From: Eubacterium sp.
GTDB taxonomy: Bacteria > Bacillota > Clostridia > Oscillospirales > Acutalibacteraceae
NCBI GenBank assembly: GCA_024696725.1
Contig: JAILGO010000051.1
Location: forward strand, 1 to 11,171
Reading direction: 5' to 3'
Length of the DNA stretch: 11,171 nucleotides
The notes beneath the pieces were generated by a model. The model ran no database searches and was not told the origin of the DNA. It was given only the letters and a program-made list of their open reading frames with translations. Shown in pieces: positions 5,903-11,171 of this stretch (position 1 is the first letter of the stretch; each line of letters opens with the position of its first letter). The position numbers and the translations under genes were made by a program.

Positions 5903-7377
5903 CTACGGGACAGATAATTCTTATTGCAGTGCTTGCGGTTATCGCGCTTGCAATAGTTATAACGATGATAAAGGCGGCGTTCTTTAAGATTGACCGCCCG
6001 GACGTTGAAGAAATGCCGAAGGAGAATATCGACGAGGAGCGCGTTCAGCGCCATCTCACCGAGGCAATTCAGATTAAAACGATATCGAACGTCGACGAGA
6101 GCAAGGTCGACTGGAACGAGTTCAGGCGTTTTCACGACTTCCTTGAAAGAGAGTACCCCCTCACCCATAAAACTCTTAAGCGCGAGGTCGTTTCAAAAGC
6201 TTCGCTCCTCTATACCTGGGAGGGTAAAAATCCCGCGCTCGACGGTATCGCCTTTCTCTCGCACCAGGACGTCGTTCCGATAAGCGAGGGAACGCTTGAG
6301 GACTGGGAGCACCCGCCGTTTGAGGGCTTCAACGACGGCGAATTTATCTGGGGCCGCGGCGCGCTCGATATGAAAAATCACCTTATCTGCGTTATCGAAG
6401 CGGTTGAGGCGCTGCTCGAGGACGGCTTCGTACCCGAAAGAACGGTTTATCTCTGCTTCGGTCATAACGAGGAGATTGTTGCGGGCGAGAACAATGGCGC
6501 CCGCGCGCTTATGGAAACTCTTAAAGCGAGAGGCGTTCGCCTCGACTCAACGATTGACGAGGGCGGCGCAATCCTTCCCGCGAACGTAAAGGGAATTCTT
6601 AAGGGAAAACTCGCGCGCGTCGGTATCGCCGAAAAGGGCAATACCGATTTACGAATCACCGTTCACTCAAAGGGCGGTCACTCCTCGCAGCCGCCTCAGC
6701 ATACCGGCGTCGGTATGGTCGCCGACGTAGTGCACGACCTTGAAAAGCATCAGTTCAAGGCGAAGATGCTTCCAATGGTAGAGGATATGTTCACCCTTAT
6801 CGGAAAGCACATGACCTATCCCGGACGGCTTGTAACCTGTAACCTTAAAATCCTTAAACCGCTTATTCTGGCGATAGCGAAAAAAATACCGCCCGCCGCT
6901 TCTTTTATAAGAACGACTACGGCGTGCACAATGCTTCAGGGCTCGCCGGCGGCTAACGTTCTGCCTCAGACCGCAAGCGTAACGGTTAACTTCCGCCAGC
7001 TTCCCGGCACGACGACCGACGACCTGTTTAAGCATATCCGCAAGGTTGTAAGGAATAAGGATATTGATATCGAATTCGTAAAAGGTAAGGAGGCTTCGGC
7101 AGTATCTCCTACCGATACGAGAGCCTTTGAAACGCTGACGGTACTTTCTCACCAGATTGATAAATACAATATCGTCGCGCCTTATCTTGTAATGGGCGGA
7201 ACGGATACTTATCACTACGAGGATATCTGCGATAACCTTTACCGCTATTCCCCGTTCGTTGTAAGCACCTCGCTTCTTCTTACGACCCATTCAACCAACG
7301 AGCGCTGCCCCGTCGCCGCACTCGGCGAGGGCGTACAGTTCTTCAAGCGCTATATGCGGATAATGGCAAGCGAATAA
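5899..7377 (+). CDS. membrane-anchored M20 metallopeptidase (CPS1/PM20D1-like)
   Basis: This 492-residue M20-family amidohydrolase/peptidase should remove a C-terminal or acylated amino acid using two Zn ions. Visible residues are SHQDVVP (H122, D124), GRGALDMKN (bridging D157), GHNEE (base E191, ligand E192), IDEGGA (D220) and the late TTHSTNE (H464). A dimerisation insert with KGGHSSQPP is present in the middle. The GTLEDWEHPPFEGFNDGEFIWGRGALDMKN stretch is the form found in CPS1/PM20D1-like members rather than in PepV or PepT. A single N-terminal helix (about 6-24) with positive residues after it (K25, K30, R33) suggests that the catalytic domain faces the cytoplasm. The ATG overlaps the upstream membrane gene by four bases. 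It is last in the operon, and the family's need for zinc fits the metal-responsive setting. The true substrate is unknown. Confidence 0.92.
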   Translation: MTTGQIILIAVLAVIALAIVITMIKAAFFKIDRPDVEEMPKENIDEERVQRHLTEAIQIKTISNVDESKVDWNEFRRFHDFLEREYPLTHKTLKREVVSKASLLYTWEGKNPALDGIAFLSHQDVVPISEGTLEDWEHPPFEGFNDGEFIWGRGALDMKNHLICVIEAVEALLEDGFVPERTVYLCFGHNEEIVAGENNGARALMETLKARGVRLDSTIDEGGAILPANVKGILKGKLARVGIAEKGNTDLRITVHSKGGHSSQPPQHTGVGMVADVVHDLEKHQFKAKMLPMVEDMFTLIGKHMTYPGRLVTCNLKILKPLILAIAKKIPPAASFIRTTTACTMLQGSPAANVLPQTASVTVNFRQLPGTTTDDLFKHIRKVVRNKDIDIEFVKGKEASAVSPTDTRAFETLTVLSHQIDKYNIVAPYLVMGGTDTYHYEDICDNLYRYSPFVVSTSLLLTTHSTNERCPVAALGEGVQFFKRYMRIMASE

Positions 7378-7421
7378 AAAGATACGAATCCCCGCGAAAA
7401 AAACATAAGACTTTTAATAAA

Positions 7422-7470
7422 GGTGCAGAATTCCGTTTTTTGCCCGGGGGAAGTACGGTTGCACAGCACC
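7422..7470. repeat. imperfect inverted repeat in intergenic DNA
   Basis: GGTGC (7422-7426) is complementary to GCACC (7466-7470), and alternatively GTGCA to TGCAC (7423-7427 with 7460-7464). An inner CCGT/ACGG pair (7433-7436 with 7455-7458) surrounds a GC-rich CCCGGGGG core. It lies 45 bases after the M20 stop. It lacks a T-run at its end, so it is not an obvious terminator; it could be an extragenic palindrome or a structured mRNA tail. Confidence 0.4.
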
Positions 7471-7493
7471 CGCTCACAAAAAACGCAAAACGT

Positions 7494-7530
7494 AAAAGCC
7501 GCCGCTGACCCGATGTCTGCGACGGCTTTA
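7494..7530. terminator. intergenic terminator hairpin between convergent units
   Basis: Long stem between 7495-7509 and 7515-7529: AAAGCCG pairs with CGGCTTT, then one wobble or mismatch, three more pairs, one mismatch and GAC/GTC. On the minus strand it is followed by TTTTACGTTTT, on the plus strand by TTTAAAATATT. It can end the five-gene plus-strand operon and back up the ABC gene's terminator. Confidence 0.65.
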
Positions 7531-7543
7531 AAATATTATGCTT

Positions 7544-7574
7544 AAAGAAAAGGAGCGCTGCGAACAGCGCTCCT
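7544..7574 (-). terminator. intrinsic terminator of the ABC transporter gene
   Basis: Perfect 10-bp stem AGGAGCGCTG/CAGCGCTCCT (7551-7560 with 7565-7574). On the minus strand the loop is a stable TTCG tetraloop and the stem is followed by TTTCTTT. It lies about 55 bases past the stop codon at 7630. Confidence 0.85.
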
Positions 7575-7629
7575 GAAAACTGTAATTATTAATTTGAATA
7601 TACCCCTTTTCTCAAGGGCGGCTAAATAT

Positions 7630-10203
7630 TTACTCTGACCTCAGCGCTTCTACGGGGTCCTTTCGGGACGCGATTCCCGACGGGATAAGTCCCGCGAAGA
7701 AGGTGAGAACAACGCTCAGTATTACAAGCACGACTGCGCCGACTGCCGGGAACGCCGCGCTGACGATTACCGACTTGACGAAGTGGTGCAACAGTGCGTT
7801 TATCGGAACCAGAAGCAGCCCCGTAACTCCTACGCCGAGCAAGCCTGCCGAAAGTCCGATAATAAACGTCTCCGCATTGAACACGTGGGAGATATCGCGT
7901 TTTGACGCGCCCATCGCCCTGAGGATACCGATTTCCTTCTTGCGCTCAAGAACGGAAATATAGGTAATAATTCCTATCATTATCGACGAAACGATAAGCG
8001 AAACCGCGACGAACGCGATAAGCACGTAGGATACCGCGTTGATTATCGACGATACGCTGCTCATAATAATTCCGACGTAGTCGGTATATATGATTTTATC
8101 CTCGTCCTTTACGCTGTCGTTATACTCCTTGATACAGTTAATAATTTTATCCTTATCCTCGAAGGTATCCGCGTATATCGCGATTGAGGTCGGGCTGTCC
8201 TCGCTGATAACTCCGAGCTTTTCAAGGTTAGCGTCGTAAGTCTTTTTGGGAAGCATACTTGAAAGCGCGCCGAACATCTTTGCGAAAATATTGTTCTGCT
8301 CCGCTTTAAATGTCTTGCCCGTGAGAACGTCGAAATCCTTGTTCTTAAGCTGCGCCTTAACGACCTCGCTGTCCCTGGTGTAGTTAATCACGTAGTCGGT
8401 CAGCGCCTTCGTATAGCCTACCGCGGGGATAGTCGGGATAGCGACGTTGTCGTTTTTAATCTTTATAATTCCCGAGATTTTAAGCTTTATAGCGTTCTTT
8501 GTCGCCTTGCGAATCTGTTTTTCGCTCGTGCCGATAAAATCGTAATATCCCTTGTCGTTTTTAACGTATTCGTCGCACGACGGAATAACGTAAAACTCGT
8601 TTTTACAGATTTCCTCGTAATCGAAGCTTGCGACCTCCTCGGTTACCTTTTCGCCCTTCTGTACCTTATCCATAATCTCATTGTACTGAGAGGTCGGGAG
8701 AATGCCCATCTGATAGAGATAGGTTGACATAACCTCGCCGTTCTGGTCGAGAGCGAGCACGCACTCGTCGTAGCTGTCGGGCCAGGAGCCGTAAACGACC
8801 TCGTACTGAGTAGTTACCGCATCGGAAATTCCCGTTCCGTCAGCCTTCGGCACGAGCTGCGTAAAGCAGTTTACGAAGCTTCCCATACTGCCGCTTGAGT
8901 TGACCATATCCATCATATCCTCAACGCTCATAAGGTCGGTGTTCATCATAAGCTGCGCGGCTGCGTTCTCGTTTACAAAGGTAGTTCCGTCGGTGTTGAT
9001 AAGAACGTTGTCCCTGTCATAAGCGAAAATATCGAAATTAGCGTTATACGAATAAACTATTCCGTTTTCGCTCGTGTACTGATTGATTTCGGACGAAGGA
9101 TTATCAAGATACGCCTTGAATTTTGCGACGCTGTTTTCCTTCATACTTCCCGTCATGGCGCTTGCCTGCTGAACCATGGCTGTATTTGAATATACCTTAC
9201 CGTCGTCGTGCTCGCGAAGAACGGACGAAGCCTGAAACGGCGTGTTCGCCATAAACGCCGAAAGGTCGAAGGTCTGCTTGTCGACGGTCAGCGGGAAGCT
9301 GTCCATCGCGTCCTGCTGAACGCTGCTGATATAGTTGTTTATACCCGTAGAAAGAGAGAGAATAAGCGCGATTCCGATAATACCTATCGAGCCCGCAAAC
9401 GCGGTCAGTATCGTTCTCGCCTTTTTTGTAAGAAGATTGTTGAGCGAAAGCGAAAGCGCGGTGAAAAAACTCATTGACGGCTTCTTTACCTTGTCGGCTG
9501 TCGACTGTCTTCCCTCTGCTTCGGGCTCGTACGGGTTACTGTCGTCGGTGATTTCACCGTCGCGAAGCCTTACGATACGGGTTGAATACCTGTCGGCAAG
9601 CTCGGGGTTATGAGTTACCATAATAACGAGCTTATCCTTTGCGATTTCCTTAAGTAAATCGAGAACCTGAACCGAGGTCTGCGTGTCGAGCGCTCCCGTC
9701 GGCTCGTCGGCAAGAAGGATATCGGGGTCGTTAACGAGAGCTCGCGCAATCGCGACTCTCTGCATCTGACCGCCCGACATTTCCGCAGGCTTTTTCTTAA
9801 GCTGGTCGCCGAGTCCTACCGCCTCGAGCGCCTTAGTCGCGCGCTCCCTGCGCTCCGTCTTGTTTACGCCCGTAAGCGTCAGCGCAAGCTCAACGTTAGA
9901 AAGCACGGTCTGGTGAGGAATAAGATTATATGACTGAAAGACGAAGCCGACCGAGTGGTTTCGGTAGGTGTCCCAGTCGCTGTCGTCGTAAGCCTTCGTC
10001 GACGTGCCGTTAATTATAAGGTCGCCCTCAGTATAGTGGTCAAGTCCGCCTATGATATTAAGAAGGGTCGTCTTGCCGCCGCCCGACGGACCGAGAATTG
10101 AAACGAACTCGCTCTCTCTGAATGAAATTGAAACGCCCTTCAGCGCCTCAACGCTTGAGTCGTTCGTATAATATTTTTTATGAATGTTCTTTAATGTAAG
10201 CAT
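7630..10203 (-). CDS. single-chain ABC exporter: ATPase fused to FtsX-type permease
   Basis: This 857-residue protein of the MacB/LolCDE-like type VII ABC class has a LolD-like ATPase first and a permease second. ATPase marks are Walker A GPSGGGKT (38-45), Q-loop Q90, signature SGGQ (143-146), Walker B ILLADEP (162-168) and H-loop H198. The permease has one helix at about 264-290, a large extracytoplasmic domain to about 720, and three C-terminal helices (about 725-750, 780-803 and 820-843). The FtsX-typical coupling stretch LERKKEIGILRAMGASKRDI lies between the second and third. This class uses ATP to drive mechanical movement that exports or extracts peptides, lipoproteins or drugs at the membrane. 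No regulator or accessory gene sits beside it and it is its own transcription unit. AGAGAGGG lies before the ATG. The substrate is not predictable. Confidence 0.92.
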   Translation of the reverse strand: MLTLKNIHKKYYTNDSSVEALKGVSISFRESEFVSILGPSGGGKTTLLNIIGGLDHYTEGDLIINGTSTKAYDDSDWDTYRNHSVGFVFQSYNLIPHQTVLSNVELALTLTGVNKTERRERATKALEAVGLGDQLKKKPAEMSGGQMQRVAIARALVNDPDILLADEPTGALDTQTSVQVLDLLKEIAKDKLVIMVTHNPELADRYSTRIVRLRDGEITDDSNPYEPEAEGRQSTADKVKKPSMSFFTALSLSLNNLLTKKARTILTAFAGSIGIIGIALILSLSTGINNYISSVQQDAMDSFPLTVDKQTFDLSAFMANTPFQASSVLREHDDGKVYSNTAMVQQASAMTGSMKENSVAKFKAYLDNPSSEINQYTSENGIVYSYNANFDIFAYDRDNVLINTDGTTFVNENAAAQLMMNTDLMSVEDMMDMVNSSGSMGSFVNCFTQLVPKADGTGISDAVTTQYEVVYGSWPDSYDECVLALDQNGEVMSTYLYQMGILPTSQYNEIMDKVQKGEKVTEEVASFDYEEICKNEFYVIPSCDEYVKNDKGYYDFIGTSEKQIRKATKNAIKLKISGIIKIKNDNVAIPTIPAVGYTKALTDYVINYTRDSEVVKAQLKNKDFDVLTGKTFKAEQNNIFAKMFGALSSMLPKKTYDANLEKLGVISEDSPTSIAIYADTFEDKDKIINCIKEYNDSVKDEDKIIYTDYVGIIMSSVSSIINAVSYVLIAFVAVSLIVSSIMIGIITYISVLERKKEIGILRAMGASKRDISHVFNAETFIIGLSAGLLGVGVTGLLLVPINALLHHFVKSVIVSAAFPAVGAVVLVILSVVLTFFAGLIPSGIASRKDPVEALRSE

Positions 10204-10265
10204 ATTGCCCTCTCTGTATAACCTAAAATTACTTTCCGTATATTGATATTATACTTATTGTCGCA

Positions 10266-10293
10266 ATTATAACAAATCCGCTTAAAAAGTCAA
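10266..10293 (-). promoter_or_regulatory. promoter of the ABC exporter gene
   Basis: Minus-strand TTGACT (10288-10293), 16-base spacer and TATAAT (10266-10271) with a TGT extension before the -10 box. A second TATAAT lies about 20 bases downstream with a weaker TTGTTA -35, so there may be tandem starts. Confidence 0.7.
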
Positions 10294-10364
10294 CCGGTTT
10301 CTATAAAAATTAATATTTTTGAAACAATAATATAAAGGTAAGAAAGAACCGTCTAAAAAAGTTC

Positions 10365-10393
10365 TTGACATTTGCAGCTTTATATTATATAAT
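10365..10393 (+). promoter_or_regulatory. consensus promoter of the tRNA-Met/tRNA-Glu unit
   Basis: Perfect TTGACA (10365-10370), 17-base spacer and perfect TATAAT (10388-10393). Transcription should start near 10400, about 12 bases before the first tRNA. An AAGAAC/GTTCTT inverted repeat (10344-10349 with 10361-10366) touches the -35 box. Confidence 0.88.
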
Positions 10394-10411
10394 TTTGCTT
10401 GCACTAAAAAC

Positions 10412-10488
10412 GGCTTTATAGCTCAGCTGGCTAGAGCATTCGGTTCATACCCGGAGTGTCACTGGTTCGAGTCCAGTTAAAGCCACCA
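10412..10488 (+). tRNA. tRNA-Met (CAT), elongator type
   Basis: Complete cloverleaf: acceptor GGCTTTA/TAAAGCC, D-arm GCTC AGCTGGCTA GAGC, anticodon stem TTCGG/CCGGA with loop TTCATAC (anticodon CAT), T-arm ACTGG TTCGAGT CCAGT, and encoded CCA at 10486-10488. The first pair is G-C, not the C/A mismatch of initiators, and the GGTTCATACCC core matches Firmicute elongator tRNA-Met. A lysidine-modified tRNA-Ile2 is the less likely alternative. Confidence 0.92.
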
Positions 10489-10490
10489 TC

Positions 10491-10565
10491 GGCCCGGTGG
10501 TCAAGCGGTTAAGACACCGCCCTTTCACGGCGGTAACACGGGTTCAAATCCCGTCCGGGTCACCA
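10491..10565 (+). tRNA. tRNA-Glu (TTC)
   Basis: Complete cloverleaf: acceptor GGCCCGG/CCGGGTC (one G-T wobble), anticodon stem CCGCC/GGCGG with loop CTTTCAC (anticodon TTC), T-arm ACGGG TTCAAAT CCCGT and encoded CCA. It starts 2 bases after tRNA-Met and shares its promoter and terminator. Its last part is duplicated at 10712-10729. Confidence 0.95.
10546..10563 (+). repeat. direct repeat copy 1: 3' end of tRNA-Glu (possible att site)
   Basis: AAATCCCGTCCGGGTCAC, covering the T-arm 3' half and acceptor 3' strand of tRNA-Glu, recurs exactly at 10712-10729, 166 bases downstream. tRNA 3' ends are the usual targets of tyrosine integrases. Confidence 0.75.
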
Positions 10566-10572
10566 AAAAGGG

Positions 10573-10605
10573 AAAGCAGTCCAAACGGACTGCTTTTTCT
10601 TTTTC
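10573..10605 (+). terminator. terminator of the tRNA unit
   Basis: Perfect 10-bp stem AAAGCAGTCC/GGACTGCTTT with an AAAC loop (10573-10596), followed by TTTCTTTTTC, 7 bases past the tRNA-Glu CCA. Confidence 0.92.
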
Positions 10606-10697
10606 GTTTTCTCCGAAAACGAGGGATTTGAAACGAAACACCGCTTGTCACCGCCACAGGCGGCGAGAAGCGGGAGAAAAGGTCCGGTGGACCTTTT
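10605..10697. repeat. block of three further hairpins between the tRNA-tail repeats
   Basis: Three inverted repeats follow the tRNA terminator. CGTTTTC/GAAAACG lies at 10605-10621. A two-part hairpin has CCGCTT/AAGCGG outside and CCGCC/GGCGG inside (10641-10673). AAAAGGTCC/GGACCTTTT has a 3-base loop (10677-10697) and is terminator-like. There is no convincing reading frame; the frame antisense to this block overlaps tRNA-Glu. Confidence 0.65.
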
Positions 10698-10711
10698 CGT
10701 TGTTGAGAAGA

Positions 10712-10729
10712 AAATCCCGTCCGGGTCAC
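10712..10729 (+). repeat. direct repeat copy 2 of the tRNA-Glu 3' end
   Basis: Exact 18-base copy of 10546-10563 with no tRNA body before it. The base before the repeat differs from the tRNA copy and the sequence after CAC diverges (GC instead of CA). It is followed directly by a GCGGAG-CATAG-CTCCGC hairpin (10730-10746). Confidence 0.75.
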
Positions 10730-10832
10730 GCGGAGCATAGCTCCGCTAACGATTACGGTCACTCGTAGGTCGCTTGGTCAACATTAATTAGTCTGTGGTG
10801 CGCATAAAAGATGTTGTTCAAAAAGATTTGTG

Positions 10833-10861
10833 TTGTTAATATATTCAAAACATGTTATAAT
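10833..10861 (+). promoter_or_regulatory. promoter of the methyltransferase gene
   Basis: TTGTTA (10833-10838), 17-base spacer and TGT-TATAAT (10853-10861), an extended -10 box, about 30 bases before the ATG at 10891. Confidence 0.7.
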
Positions 10862-10890
10862 CATAGCAACTAATCTAACGAGGTGTTGAA

Positions 10891-11171
10891 ATGCCAGAAA
10901 TAATAAATAGCACTCAAATGAAGAAAAGAGTGCAGATTAATGAATATAAAAACTCAATAATTTTAGGCGACTCCCTTGATGTTATGAAGCGGTTTCCTTC
11001 AGGCTCTATAGACCTTATTGTTACGTCGCCACCTTATAATTTAAAAAACTCAACCGGAAACGGAATGAAAGACGGCAGAGGCGGAAAATGGGAAAACGCA
11101 TCGTTGATTAACGGTTATCAAGAACACAATGATAACATGCCATATGACGAGTATTGTAAATGGCAAAGGAA
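10891..11171 (+). CDS. site-specific DNA methyltransferase, N6/N4 amino type (3' end outside window)
   Basis: The first 93 residues show the start of a SAM-dependent DNA methyltransferase that adds a methyl group to adenine N6 or cytosine N4. NSIILGDSLDVMKRFPSGSIDLIVTSPPYNL carries the catalytic motif IV TSPPY (45-49) preceded by the GDSL block (26-29). Motif IV before any visible SAM-binding FxGxG block points to a beta-type order. SPPY occurs in both N4-cytosine and some N6-adenine enzymes, so the target base is open. The ATG has GAGGTG 5 bases upstream. Base composition and codon use look more AT-rich than in the genes at 1382-10203, which fits acquired DNA beyond tRNA-Glu. A partner restriction gene may lie outside the window. 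Confidence 0.88.
   Translation, partial: MPEIINSTQMKKRVQINEYKNSIILGDSLDVMKRFPSGSIDLIVTSPPYNLKNSTGNGMKDGRGGKWENASLINGYQEHNDNMPYDEYCKWQR

Noticed and set aside
6667..7290. 207-codon minus-strand frame opposite the M20 gene
   Set aside because: Highly basic product with no motif, fully inside a gene with all catalytic residues in place.
7494..7574. The two adjacent hairpins as a CRISPR array or mobile element end
   Set aside because: Their sequences differ, there is no spacing pattern, and both behave as terminators between convergent genes.
10344..10366. AAGAAC/GTTCTT inverted repeat at the tRNA promoter as a specific operator
   Set aside because: Six-base arms in AT-rich DNA could arise by chance and no regulator for it is apparent.
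10544..10762. 72-codon minus-strand reading frame over the tRNA-Glu tail and hairpin block
   Set aside because: It is antisense to tRNA-Glu, its terminator and inverted repeats, and its product is Arg/Lys/Ser-rich without family features. Such frames arise from structured DNA.

Overview
The window looks like a chromosome segment of a Firmicute of the class Clostridia, probably a gut-type lineage. The support is strong AGGAGG-type ribosome binding sites, near-consensus sigma-A promoters with extended -10 boxes, TTG starts, tRNAs with encoded CCA, a DUF5058 gene and a fused MacB-like ABC exporter. Base composition is moderate in the genes and AT-rich between them. This assignment is inference; no rRNA or other marker gene is present.

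Layout. Bases 1-1117 (minus strand) hold a zinc-ribbon membrane protein followed by an acyltransferase-3 gene that runs off the window start. Bases 1174-1372 hold two intrinsic terminators and a possible small structured RNA between them. Bases 1382-2388 (minus strand) hold an ArsR/SmtB-type regulator and rsmE, separated by 2 bases. Divergent from them, bases 2520-7377 (plus strand) form a tightly packed five-gene operon: a short CDF-type cation carrier, a membrane-anchored metallophosphoesterase, two small integral membrane proteins (DUF5058 and a partner) and a membrane-anchored M20 metallopeptidase. Gaps between these genes are 11, 4, 2 and -4 bases. Bases 7378-7629 are intergenic, with an inverted repeat and two terminators. 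Bases 7630-10203 (minus strand) encode a single-chain ABC ATPase/FtsX-type permease. Bases 10365-10605 (plus strand) are a tRNA-Met/tRNA-Glu unit with promoter and terminator. Bases 10606-10750 are a hairpin-rich block ending in an 18-bp copy of the tRNA-Glu 3' end. From 10891 a DNA methyltransferase gene begins and leaves the window.

How the genes work together. The regulator keeps the alpha-5 Zn(II)-binding residues of the SmtB/CzrA group and sits back to back with the operon. The two divergent promoters overlap at their -35 boxes. The simplest model is that one metal-sensing repressor controls both directions, so the carrier, phosphoesterase, membrane pair and peptidase form one metal-responsive unit. 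The membrane pair plus a cytoplasm-facing M20 peptidase suggests uptake of a small peptide or acyl-amino acid followed by hydrolysis, but the substrate is not visible in the sequence. The tRNA-Glu tail duplication next to a methyltransferase gene suggests the edge of an integrated accessory region.
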